Shown: positions 55,811-64,000 of the stretch, in pieces
Layout: each line of letters starts with the position of its first letter
Position numbering within the stretch: the first letter of the stretch is position 1
From: Porphyridium purpureum
Taxonomy: Eukaryota; Rhodophyta; Bangiophyceae; Porphyridiales; Porphyridiaceae
Reading direction: 5' to 3'
Assembly (NCBI GenBank): GCA_008690995.1
Contig: VRMN01000003.1
Location: forward strand, 1,302,001-1,366,000
Length of the DNA: 64,000 nt
Notes under the pieces: model-generated
Database searches by the model: none
Seen by the model: the letters and a program-made list of their open reading frames with translations, nothing else
What the model was told of the DNA's origin: nothing
Program-made: the position numbers and the translations under genes

Positions 55811-58800
55811 ATGGGTGTGTCTGGGTTATGGGAGTTGCTGGCACCGACAGGCCGACATGTGCCGATCGAACACTTGTCCGGCCGCAAGGTGGCCGTGGAT
55901 GTATCTGTCTGGTTGACGCAATTCGTCAAGGCCATGCGCGACAGCAACGGCATGATGTTCCGGAATGCGCACCTGCTGGGGTTCTTCCGGCGCTGCTTGC
56001 GCCTCCTGTACCACGGCATTCGGCCGGTGTTTGTGTTCGATGGCGCAACACCGTACCTCAAACGCAGGACTGTCATGGCGCGCGTCGCAGCCAGGGACAA
56101 GCAGAACCTCAAGCTGCGCCGACTGGCAAGCAGGCTGCTGGAAAATAGAATCAAGATGGCCATCCTGGACTCCGCACAGGCCTCAAATGATCAGGTAGAA
56201 TCTTCTGAACTCCAACCTCGATCAAGTGCTGCATCTGCACAGTCTCCGCAGGAGCTGAAAGACTCTGTGGATGTCCTTGACGAAGCACAACAGCTGGAAG
56301 CCTCAGATGATGAAACTCAGAATGATGATCATGAGGAGCGCAGCGAGTATGAAGATGGCACGAACACCGCATCTAGAGCGCCTAACACAGCAGAGGCGCA
56401 TGGGAAGGCATGCACCGCCGAACCTGAAGAGAAAAGGGCAGCGTCGAGTCGCGACATGTTCCGAACGCATCAACGCGGTCTGTTTGTGGTTGACAGATCG
56501 GCAACTAACAATGCGAGTGCGTCGGACCCTGCCAACTTGTACGTACAGGATGTGAGGGATGGAACGACAAGGACGCTCATAAATCCCGGGATCATGGACT
56601 CGGATCCGCGGGCCGCGCCACTGCATGAGCTCCGAACCCCGAGTGGTGTCGCAATTGCCCAATACCTGCGCACAAAGCCGAGGTGGAGTGATCCAAGTCG
56701 GAGAGCGGAGGTAGCGGTAGCCTCAGCATCATCGTTTCGTGTAAAAAATGGCGCTGGCCCGAGCGCTGCTGTTCGGAATCCACAGCCGCAGTCTGACGAC
56801 CTTGACGACGACGAGCTGGTGCTTCCCGATGATGAAGAAGATGTAGATCTCGAAGCTGTCGTACAGTTACCAGCGACCACGCAGAACGAAATCTACGAGA
56901 CTCTCCGTCTCCGACGCAGGATTCGGAACCGCTCCCAGTCTGCCAAGCAGGCGACCGATCCCTCGTCCTTCTCTCGCGCACAAATGGAAGGATTTCTGAA
57001 AAGTATCCGCCTCAACAAGCGCATCAAAGTCGCCCGCGGCCAGTCAGAGGAGCTGCAACAAGGCCGTCGGCAGATGGCAGGTGACACTGCAAGACATGTG
57101 ATTTTTGAACGAAACCACATTTCGGGGTCCGAGTCCGAACCCACTCATCTGCCGCAACTCAGGAACGAGTCGATTGTATTCTGGGCGAATGCTAACGAGA
57201 GGAACCGAACCGCCAGTGGGAAGGATGCATTGGATAAGAGCCACAAATTGTCGGTTCCGTGGGCAACAAGCGCACTGCAACAAAAACGTGAAGCGCGGTT
57301 CGTTCCGCTTCTTCCCATTGAAAGAGGAGCGTCGGAGGTCACAAACAAAAAAGTGCTGTTGTATTCAAACGATTTGGGCGAGGAAAGCGAGTCCAGTGGC
57401 GTGGAGTGGGAAGATGTGTCTGCCCTTCCGCACCCTCGGGGAGAAATTGTTGAAGATGAGGAACGCAGGGACGACTCGGACTCTGACCTTCAACAGGCGA
57501 TTGTGATGTCTCTGTCTGAAAACCTTGCGAGCCAAGTAAACTCGCAGAGGAAACGCGCGCGGCTTGTGCGAGAGGATAGCGAGGAGGATTCACTGACAGA
57601 ACCGAACGAAAAACGTAGTTCACAAGTGCGTTCCAGTTCCCAGAACTCAGACTGTACGCCGTTTGCTCACATGCCGGCACATGCAGCTAGTTCTACCGCG
57701 CCCGCACTAATGCCTTCGAGCACAGTGGATAATCTGCCACAAGGTTCTCATACCGCGCAGGACGGTAGTGAGGATGATGATGAGTTGGATCATGCGATCG
57801 CTCTGTCCTTGGAGCGAAGGGATGGGGACAGAACGGACACTGCCGACGCCAAAAATCGTGCTGTAACGGCTGAGGAAGCCCCGCGAACACGACTTTTGGT
57901 GGCATCTCCCGAGGTACTTGGAACCGGAAGCGGAACAGAGGCATACTTCTCTCTGAACGCTGCCGATAATGAGAACAAAATGCCGGCATCCGACGAAAAG
58001 GTTCGGGCAGAAATCAACTCAGCTGCTCAAAGGCTTGACACAGAGCGTGTTACTCAAACATTCACTGAAACGCCCAGCGTCAAGGATCCTCATGATGAAG
58101 TCGCAAGGAAGCATGTGACCTTTAACCTGACAATTAAGGACAGCGGCAATCCGCTCAATTTGGCGGACTGCGAACCGGCCGAAAGGCTTGGGTCGCATGA
58201 TAAATCCCGTACGTCACAGAATGCTGATGAATTGATCGACAAATTCGACGAAGAAGAGGACGTCGACGAAATCCGTATCTCACACGTGCGAAAGGAAGCG
58301 TCTCTGGATGCCGACGTACAGGAGAGCGTCTTGGAGCGAGAACTAAATGAGCAGAGGCTGGAGGCATTGCGGGAGGAGATCAATGCGACCAGCGCAGAGT
58401 TGCACACAGACCTTCGAGGCGCGCGCGCAGCTTCAGCCACCGTGTCGGACGAAATGTACAGCGAGACTCGCGAATTGCTCAAACTATTCGGCCTGCCATA
58501 TCTTGAAGCGCCGTTCGAAGCCGAGGCACAGTGTGCCTGGCTGAATGCGGAAGGTCTTGTTGATGCAGTAATCACGGAAGACTCGGATGCTTTTGTGTTT
58601 GGAGCCAAGGTTGTGTGCCGCAATATATTTGATCAGAACAAATACGTCGAAATGTACGAAGCCGATGCCATTTGCGATGAGCTTGGTCTTGATCAGGCGC
58701 GGCTGGTTCGGCTTGCATTGCTCCTTGGATCAGATTATACCGAAGGTGTGCGTGGGATTGGAATTGTGAATGCGTCTGAAGTCATACATGCGTTCCCAGA

Positions 58801-59461
58801 ATTGGAGGACGAACGCGGGCTGAGCGACTTTGCAAATTGGGTGCGCAGCCCGCACTTTGAGCGTTTTGATATCGGAGATTCGTCGCAAATGAAGCAAGGT
58901 GCTGCATCCGCGGTTCGCCTCAGTCCATTTGAGCCTAACTCCGAGAAAGACAAATTTGCGTACAAGCATCGAAACTTGAAGAAGCATTGGATTTTGCGCG
59001 ACGATTTTCCAAGCAAAACGGTGATTGCAGCGTATGAGAACCCAGACGTGGATAAGAACAGGCATCCATTTACTTGGCATCAGGTCAATCCAACGGGACT
59101 GGAACAGTTTTGCTGGGCGAAATTTGGCTGGGACGCAAGAAAAACACACGAGTCACTCGATCCTGTGCTAGCTCGCTGGAATCCAGAAGCACCCACTCTC
59201 CGTCAGTCACGCATTGACGACTTCTTTCGGCCAACACGGTTTGCCAAGATCAGGTCGAAGAGGTTGCAAAGCGCGGTCAGTGGAATTTCCGGAAAAGATC
59301 AACGCTCAGTGCTTGGTGTCCCAAATGCAAATATCACTACGGTTAGGAACGAATTGCCATGCACTGATGGAAGTCGGGAAAGCGAACAAGGCGAAGAAAA
59401 GAAAGGCTTGGCCAGGAATAAGCGCCGGTCACGAAATGGCGAGAACCTCGAGTCAAATTGA
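55811..59461 (+). CDS. ERCC5: DNA repair endonuclease XPG/Rad2 (ERCC5)
   Basis: The structure-specific nuclease that makes the 3' cut in nucleotide excision repair. The 1,216-residue protein has the family's split layout. The N-domain (1-115) starts MGVSGLWELLAPTGR, with catalytic Asp30 (KVAVDVSVW) and Asp77 (VFVFDGATPYLKRR) at the same numbers as human XPG. A 760-residue acidic spacer follows, then the I-domain from about residue 882: LFGLPYLEAPFEAEAQCAWL, AVITEDSDAFVFGAK and LLLGSDYTEGVRGIG, holding the remaining acids and the helix-two-turn-helix. Two ubiquitin-interacting-like motifs lie at about 555-575 (DLQQAIVMSLSENL) and 656-672 (ELDHAIALSLERRD). A PCNA-binding PIP box (QSRIDDFF, 1132-1139) lies near the end. 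The C-terminal tail is basic. All features are seen in the sequence. Confidence 0.96.
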   Translation: MGVSGLWELLAPTGRHVPIEHLSGRKVAVDVSVWLTQFVKAMRDSNGMMFRNAHLLGFFRRCLRLLYHGIRPVFVFDGATPYLKRRTVMARVAARDKQNLKLRRLASRLLENRIKMAILDSAQASNDQVESSELQPRSSAASAQSPQELKDSVDVLDEAQQLEASDDETQNDDHEERSEYEDGTNTASRAPNTAEAHGKACTAEPEEKRAASSRDMFRTHQRGLFVVDRSATNNASASDPANLYVQDVRDGTTRTLINPGIMDSDPRAAPLHELRTPSGVAIAQYLRTKPRWSDPSRRAEVAVASASSFRVKNGAGPSAAVRNPQPQSDDLDDDELVLPDDEEDVDLEAVVQLPATTQNEIYETLRLRRRIRNRSQSAKQATDPSSFSRAQMEGFLKSIRLNKRIKVARGQSEELQQGRRQMAGDTARHVIFERNHISGSESEPTHLPQLRNESIVFWANANERNRTASGKDALDKSHKLSVPWATSALQQKREARFVPLLPIERGASEVTNKKVLLYSNDLGEESESSGVEWEDVSALPHPRGEIVEDEERRDDSDSDLQQAIVMSLSENLASQVNSQRKRARLVREDSEEDSLTEPNEKRSSQVRSSSQNSDCTPFAHMPAHAASSTAPALMPSSTVDNLPQGSHTAQDGSEDDDELDHAIALSLERRDGDRTDTADAKNRAVTAEEAPRTRLLVASPEVLGTGSGTEAYFSLNAADNENKMPASDEKVRAEINSAAQRLDTERVTQTFTETPSVKDPHDEVARKHVTFNLTIKDSGNPLNLADCEPAERLGSHDKSRTSQNADELIDKFDEEEDVDEIRISHVRKEASLDADVQESVLERELNEQRLEALREEINATSAELHTDLRGARAASATVSDEMYSETRELLKLFGLPYLEAPFEAEAQCAWLNAEGLVDAVITEDSDAFVFGAKVVCRNIFDQNKYVEMYEADAICDELGLDQARLVRLALLLGSDYTEGVRGIGIVNASEVIHAFPELEDERGLSDFANWVRSPHFERFDIGDSSQMKQGAASAVRLSPFEPNSEKDKFAYKHRNLKKHWILRDDFPSKTVIAAYENPDVDKNRHPFTWHQVNPTGLEQFCWAKFGWDARKTHESLDPVLARWNPEAPTLRQSRIDDFFRPTRFAKIRSKRLQSAVSGISGKDQRSVLGVPNANITTVRNELPCTDGSRESEQGEEKKGLARNKRRSRNGENLESN

Positions 59462-59832
59462 TTCGTGTCCAGCACTTTCCCTGTTCGAGCACACAGAGGG
59501 CTTCACGGCGTTGGCTGTGCCAAGTTTTGACTTCTACATTGAGTTGACAAGCTGGCAGAAGGATCGAGTCGAGTGTGTGTTAGTAAGGCATACTGGGGCA
59601 AAGATAAGTTCACACATCGATAAAATAAAGTTTTCCGGCTCAGGCACGGACAATTCCTTTCTGCAACGGCCGAGGCCCTCAGCCCATGCATGTGTAAAAT
59701 TAAATTTGTCCAGCTTTCATCTCAGCCGGTCTCGAAGCGCCGCACAGAAATGACGGGCGAACAAGGAAAATGCAATGTTAAACTTACGAGTAAAAATCAG
59801 GGTACAATCAAGAACTGAACACACCAACAAGC
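59462..59832. other. Intergenic region between convergent genes
   Basis: 370 bases between the XPG stop and the ACADSB stop on the other strand. Open sequence continues in one other frame without a recognisable domain. AATAAAG near 59625 could be a polyadenylation-type signal. Confidence 0.35.
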
Positions 59833-61194
59833 TTATCCGGTGGTCCACTTGGGCAGCATGTTCTTCGCAATGGTTGCGAGCTGCATGTTCGAAGTTCCCT
59901 CATAAATCTGGCCAATCTTCGCGTCCCTGTAAAATTTTTCCATCGAATACTCACGCGTAAAACCAACTCCGCCGGCCCAGTCAATGCACTGTGAGGCCAC
60001 TTTCTGCGCGATCTGCGACGCAAAAAGTTTTGCATACGCGGCCTCTGTTTGGAAAGGACGGCCAGAGTCTTTCAATCGGGCAGCATTATAAACAAGCAGC
60101 CTTGCGGCCTCGACCTCGGTCAGAGCTTGTGCGATCTGAAACTGCATGCCTTGGAAACTTGCAATAGGTTTTCCAAACTGCTTGCGTTCCATGCTGTATG
60201 GTATGACTGCGTCTAGAGCGCCTTGCGCCAATCCTACCATCTGAGCCCCGATGCCGATTCGGCCTTCGTTGAGCGACTCGATAGCAATCTTGTAGCCATG
60301 CCCCGTCTGCCCAATGATATTCTCGACGGGCACGCGCACCGAATCAAAGCGAACCTCGCAGCAGGAAGACGCTCGAATGCCAAGCTTGTCCTCCTTTTTC
60401 CCGATCTCAAGGCCAGAGGCTGCGCGCTCCACCAAAAAGGCGGTGATACCTTTGTACCCGAGTTGCAGATCGACGCTAGCAAACACAATGAAGAATTCTG
60501 CCTCCGCCGCATTTGAAATCCACATTTTCGCTCCGTTCAGCACAAAGACGCTCCCACCATCCTTTGATTCTGTGGCTGTTGTCCGAAGCGCAAAGGCGTC
60601 AGAACCTGCGCCGGCTTCGCTCAGACAAAATGAACTTAGCGATTGTGTCGCCATTCTGGACAAGACAGCCTGTTTCTGCTGTTCGGAGCCCCATTGTGAT
60701 AGGATTCGGTTGTTCAATGTGTTGTGGATATCAACAATCACAGACACAGCCGGGTCTACTCTGGCAAGCTCTTCGACAATCAAGCACGTTTGCGTGAAGG
60801 TCATTTCACTCCCACCATATTCAGCGCTTACCTCCGTTCCCATGTAACCATTCGCAAACATTTGACCCAGCAGCCCCGCATCCATCTTGGCGTCGCGATC
60901 CATCTGCTTCACGAGCGGTGCCACAGACTCGAGCGCAAACTTTCTCGTTGCGTCCTTCACCATTTGCTCTTCGTCGTTCCACACCAGCAGCGGTCTGGCG
61001 TCGCTGTGCTTTTCCGGGCTTGCACAAAAATGTCTGGCGCGCGAAACGCCATCGCGTTGGCTGTGGTCCTTGCAACCTGCAAACCATCCGGCCCGGTCAA
61101 AACGACGCCACGCATGGTTCGAGCCCGTCAGACTGCGCGCACGCTGCGAGGAAAACGCGGCGCGCGCGCCCAGATAGCGCAGCACGACTTTCAT
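59833..61194 (-). CDS. ACADSB: Short/branched-chain acyl-CoA dehydrogenase, mitochondrial
   Basis: FAD enzyme that makes the enoyl-CoA from 2-methyl-branched and short-chain acyl-CoAs in isoleucine breakdown, passing electrons to ETF. The 453-residue protein starts with a basic, Ser/Arg-rich 60-residue leader (LRYLGARAAFSSQRARSLTG) typical of a mitochondrial presequence. The acyl-CoA dehydrogenase domains follow: N-terminal helical (VEELARVDPAVSVIVDIHNT), middle beta (SSFCLSEAGAGSDAFALRTT, GAKMWISNAAEAEFF), then IIGQTGHGYKIAIESLNEGR and GIGAQMVGLAQGALDAVIPY. The C-terminal block GTSNMQLATIAKNM is preceded by the catalytic glutamate in IGQIYEGTSN. The HNTLNN, FTQTC and SLNEGRIGI blocks fit ACADSB better than ACADS or IVD. 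The substrate choice remains to be shown. Confidence 0.93.
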   Translation of the reverse strand: MKVVLRYLGARAAFSSQRARSLTGSNHAWRRFDRAGWFAGCKDHSQRDGVSRARHFCASPEKHSDARPLLVWNDEEQMVKDATRKFALESVAPLVKQMDRDAKMDAGLLGQMFANGYMGTEVSAEYGGSEMTFTQTCLIVEELARVDPAVSVIVDIHNTLNNRILSQWGSEQQKQAVLSRMATQSLSSFCLSEAGAGSDAFALRTTATESKDGGSVFVLNGAKMWISNAAEAEFFIVFASVDLQLGYKGITAFLVERAASGLEIGKKEDKLGIRASSCCEVRFDSVRVPVENIIGQTGHGYKIAIESLNEGRIGIGAQMVGLAQGALDAVIPYSMERKQFGKPIASFQGMQFQIAQALTEVEAARLLVYNAARLKDSGRPFQTEAAYAKLFASQIAQKVASQCIDWAGGVGFTREYSMEKFYRDAKIGQIYEGTSNMQLATIAKNMLPKWTTG

Positions 61195-61754
61195 AGTCGT
61201 TTCGCGTCACTCCACTCTGGCAAATGCCCTCCTTAACACAGGGGCGCCGCTCAACCTACCGGATCTCCGTCTGGCTGCTCGGGACGTGCGCGCGGTGTCT
61301 GCACACGCGCCGGCTCGTCGTGGGAGCGCGGATGTGTCAATACAGGGCCGCGCGACAAAGCAGCTCCGACAGCAGTACGAGCACACGTGCGTTCACGAGC
61401 CAGAAGCCCGAGCCATCCCGTCGAGAGCGAGCCCGCTTCGCTCCCGTGCCTGCGCGTCTCTCAACTGGGCATACCCTCTCTCTCTCTCTCTCTCTCTCTC
61501 TTCCACGCCGGCTCGTGGCAGTCACGCAACGCGCGATCGCTCGCGCGACGGCAGAAACTGTACATATTTTGGACTGTACCTCCGGTCGGAGGTTTTGGAG
61601 TGGGTGGCGGTGTCGTGGCGGGAGCGTCTATCAGTGACTTGGGCAGGCGCACCGGGACAGCTGCTGATCCGCTGGGTAACGCCACGACCTCCCACCGCCA
61701 AGATCCGCAACGCGATAACAACGTACAGGATTATGTATTTGTAGCAGATGACGC
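61195..61754. other. Intergenic region with (CT)n and GTAC motifs
   Basis: 560 bases holding the ACADSB promoter and the 3' end of the B56 gene. (CT)n runs at 61475-61501. ACTGTACATATTTTGGACTGTACC at 61557-61580 carries two ACTGTAC sites 17 bp apart. Confidence 0.45.
61475..61501. repeat. (CT)n microsatellite
   Basis: About 13 CT units. Confidence 0.9.
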
Positions 61755-63191
61755 CTACATCTGCGGGTCTAATGTAAATATTTCCTCGGAGCTACTGGTG
61801 CGTGACGACGAGGTGCCGTTGGTCACGGCGCGCCCGGCGCGGACGTGCGCCTCGTCTCGAAGCCGCTTGATGATATTAGCAATGGTTTCGCCATTCTCTG
61901 ACCCTCTTTGCGGAGTGGTCGGCTTCCCGCTCTTGTTCAGCTGATCCAACATGTCAAAGACTCGGTTCTGTTCCGCCAGCCGTAATCGCACCGGGTCGGG
62001 CGCCTCGTAGCCGGCCATGTGCTTGGCCATGTGCTTTTCGACCAAATCGGCGTCCATTTCCATGAGCAGATTCATAACATTCCCGCTCAGACTTCGCACG
62101 TTGCTGTTCCAGTGCTGCTCGACGTTCGACAGCAGCGCCGGAACGAGCAACGGCACGAAACGTTCCTTTCGATACAGCACAAGCTGCACGACATACTCAT
62201 TGTTCCAGAAAAACAGCGCGCGTTCGGCCACTTGAAAATGCGGGCTCTTGATGCACTGTACTAAGCGGTCAAACACAATGTCTGCCACCTCATCGAATTG
62301 GTCTGGTACCACAAACTCCATAATCTCCTCTAACTCGTTCAGAAACATGACTGCTTTCCGCGAGTGAGTCACGGGCCAGTAGCGTATCAGACTGTACGTA
62401 ATGTGTACCACGAGCTCGGGCTCCTTCCTGATGAATTGAATCAGGCAAAAGCACAGCTGTACGTGGTAGCTTGGTAAACTGGACGGAAGGTGCAGCCTGA
62501 TCAGCGTATGCTGCAAAAAGTTGCGGTGGTCTTCCTTGAGCGGTATTGAGAAACCATTGATGATACTACCCAGAATCTCAAGCATTTCGGCGATGCCTGT
62601 ATGACACCGATTTTCGGCTACGTAGCGCGTAAATGCGTTCTGCAGACTCTTGCGAACAAACGAACGTAATGAAAGTAGCTTACCGTAGAGCCTGTGGAAG
62701 ATTGTTTTCGCGTACTCGCGCTCACGCGGGTCTGGGCTCGCAAAAAGGTCCAGCATCCCAAGCACAAAATTATGGTCAAGCACGGTGCGCGCTGCCTTGA
62801 CATCCAGGTCAGGAGCGGCAACCATCCGCCGCAAAATTTCGTACACTATCTGCAGGTGCGGCCACGCGCGTTCCAATTGCGGCTCGTCATCTTCTGGTTC
62901 AAACAGATCCTCTGCTTCTTCGTTCAAGGGAATTGCTCGAAACAAATTTGCCCGCGCCATATCGACAATCGGCTCATATATCTCCACGTTTGAAAACACG
63001 CCCGGTGTGTTGTTCAGGAAGTCAACGGCGTCTACAAGCATCCTGCGCTTCATTTCCATTCTTGAAAACTCTTCGCGCCGATTCCCAGACGCCGAGAAGT
63101 CACATCTTTGCTCGCATTCCTTGAGATTCCGAATGAGCGCGTCGATGCGTTCTTCTACAGGGAAGTCCTGTAGCCGGCGGTAACGAACCAT
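61755..63191 (-). CDS. PP2A regulatory B subunit, B56 (PR61) family
   Basis: B56 proteins dock PP2A to substrates that carry LxxIxE motifs. The 478-residue protein has the conserved HEAT-repeat core: MKRRMLVDAVDFLNNTPGVF, AWPHLQIVYEILRRMV, VLDHNFVLGMLDLFASPDPR, ERE YAKTIFHRLYGKL without gaps, NRCHTGIAEMLEILGSIING, FSIPLKEDHRNFLQ, YHVQLCFCLIQFIRKEP, and HFQVAERALFFWNNEYVV. It ends in a short Ser/Thr-rich tail after RVFDMLDQLNKSGKPTTP. The N-terminal arm before the core is short compared with animal isoforms, so no extra regulatory region is present. The start at 63191 (MVRYRRLQDFPVEER) is close to the core and fits. The gene is intronless. Confidence 0.96.
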   Translation of the reverse strand: MVRYRRLQDFPVEERIDALIRNLKECEQRCDFSASGNRREEFSRMEMKRRMLVDAVDFLNNTPGVFSNVEIYEPIVDMARANLFRAIPLNEEAEDLFEPEDDEPQLERAWPHLQIVYEILRRMVAAPDLDVKAARTVLDHNFVLGMLDLFASPDPREREYAKTIFHRLYGKLLSLRSFVRKSLQNAFTRYVAENRCHTGIAEMLEILGSIINGFSIPLKEDHRNFLQHTLIRLHLPSSLPSYHVQLCFCLIQFIRKEPELVVHITYSLIRYWPVTHSRKAVMFLNELEEIMEFVVPDQFDEVADIVFDRLVQCIKSPHFQVAERALFFWNNEYVVQLVLYRKERFVPLLVPALLSNVEQHWNSNVRSLSGNVMNLLMEMDADLVEKHMAKHMAGYEAPDPVRLRLAEQNRVFDMLDQLNKSGKPTTPQRGSENGETIANIIKRLRDEAHVRAGRAVTNGTSSSRTSSSEEIFTLDPQM

Positions 63192-64000
63192 TCAGTTCGA
63201 AATGAAAAGGGGGACTGGGAGGTCAAGCGCGCGCGAGGCGCGTTCCAACCTACTCGTCCCTCGCACACAAACACGCCCACGGGTACAAGCTGCTGACCGG
63301 GGGCAACCCGATCTGTACGTGAGGCGCCTATCGTTCCCAGCTGGCCGTGCACCGCGGAAAGTGAACTAGCACATGCGCGCTTCTCGCGCGCATCGATTTT
63401 GTCGGCTCTCCGTCGGCCCAGTCGACAAAGCGTTCTCAAAGAACACGCCGCTCCGCGCTTTGGACACTTACTCGACTATTTCCTTCTCGCGCTTTCCCGC
63501 TCCGTGCGCTCCTCCCGCGCGTCGACGTGCGTCTTCGTCTCCGAGTGCTCGTTCCCAGTCCAAGGAACGCAGTCGCGCGCGTTCTACTCGTACTCGGCTG
63601 CACAGGCTATTCCCACAGATGGCGGTTCGTGCGCTAGCGTTGGACGTTGCACTCGATCACGCCAACTTGGGATCAAACGGCGTGGCGCGTTCCACACGAG
63701 CTGCCTGTGCGCGCTGCTGATGATGACACGCGCAGAAGAGCCGCCTTTTCCCCCCGCCGCCTCCACTAAGACAAAAACGCGCACAGGCTCACAAGGTCGG
63801 CGAGCGTTCTGCCACGTGCTGCACGGACGGATCGTAGCTTGGGTACGAAGACGCTGACCAGGACGACGCCGGAGCTGTGTAATGTACGCGCTCGTGCGTC
63901 TGCATCAACTTACACACCGCGCGCTTGGCATGCAAACATCAGTACACGAATATGCACCGCGCTGTGCGTGTCCGTGCGCGTGCGCGTCTCCCTGCGAACA
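63192..64000. other. Intergenic region at the right window edge
   Basis: 800 GC-rich bases containing the promoter of the B56 gene. Open frames on + (63373-63857) overlap each other and have no recognisable domain. No RNA gene is recognised. Confidence 0.35.

Noticed and set aside
59214-59753. 179-codon frame overlapping the XPG end
   Set aside because: Shifted frame of XPG plus 3' flank; no domain.
1-64000. tRNA and rRNA genes
   Set aside because: No cloverleaf with a matching acceptor stem and TTC-A arm, and no rRNA-like block, was recognised by eye; a tRNAscan-SE or Infernal run would be decisive.

Overview
The window is nuclear DNA of a eukaryote. Most genes are single open frames separated by a few hundred bases, and only one gene needs splicing. 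The products are standard eukaryotic ones (exportin-1, SF3B2, XPG nuclease, a CCT chaperonin subunit, PP2A B56, ACADSB). The intron-poor, compact, moderately GC-rich layout resembles a unicellular red alga of the Porphyridium type. That assignment is inference from gene style and content, not proof.

Bases 1 to about 16,940 are a nest of mobile elements. The oldest layer is a Ty1/copia retrotransposon on the + strand. Its integrase part is at the window edge and its RT/RNase H part ends at 10630. A Ty3/gypsy chromovirus on the - strand (708-9063, 318-bp LTRs, 4-bp target duplication CACC) sits inside its pol. A second Ty3/gypsy element on the + strand (10833-16271, 301-bp LTRs, 5-bp duplication TCAGA) sits behind its pol. 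A 1.4-kb terminal-inverted-repeat element (1211-2608) lies in the 3' noncoding part of the chromovirus. Both LTR pairs are almost or fully identical, so these insertions are recent.

From 19.5 to 63.2 kb the window is host genes: XPO1 and a HAD-type phosphatase; a three-exon coiled-coil gene of unknown role; a maltose-acetyltransferase-like enzyme; an orphan; a type II membrane protein with a glycosyltransferase look; a MESD-like ER chaperone; an ionotropic glutamate receptor; a secreted protein with a Hedgehog-type Hint (Hog) domain; a RING-H2 protein; two head-to-head JmjC proteins (one JMJD8-like); an MFS transporter; an orphan; SF3B2; dynein light chain LC8; CCT-alpha; a secreted two-trefoil protein; an alpha/beta hydrolase without its serine; an Asp/Glu-racemase-family protein; a 2OG-Fe(II) oxygenase; XPG; ACADSB; and PP2A B56.

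Several neighbours are divergent pairs with 29-206 bp between start codons, so they probably share promoters: JmjC/JMJD8-like, orphan/SF3B2, LC8/CCT1 and hydrolase/racemase. Five products (type II protein, MESD-like, JMJD8-like, Hint protein, trefoil protein) point to the secretory pathway. They are not an operon, and no common pathway is shown. The most unusual single gene is the Hint protein at 38.4-40.5 kb. Many start codons are uncertain, and I have given the first ATG that fits the protein.
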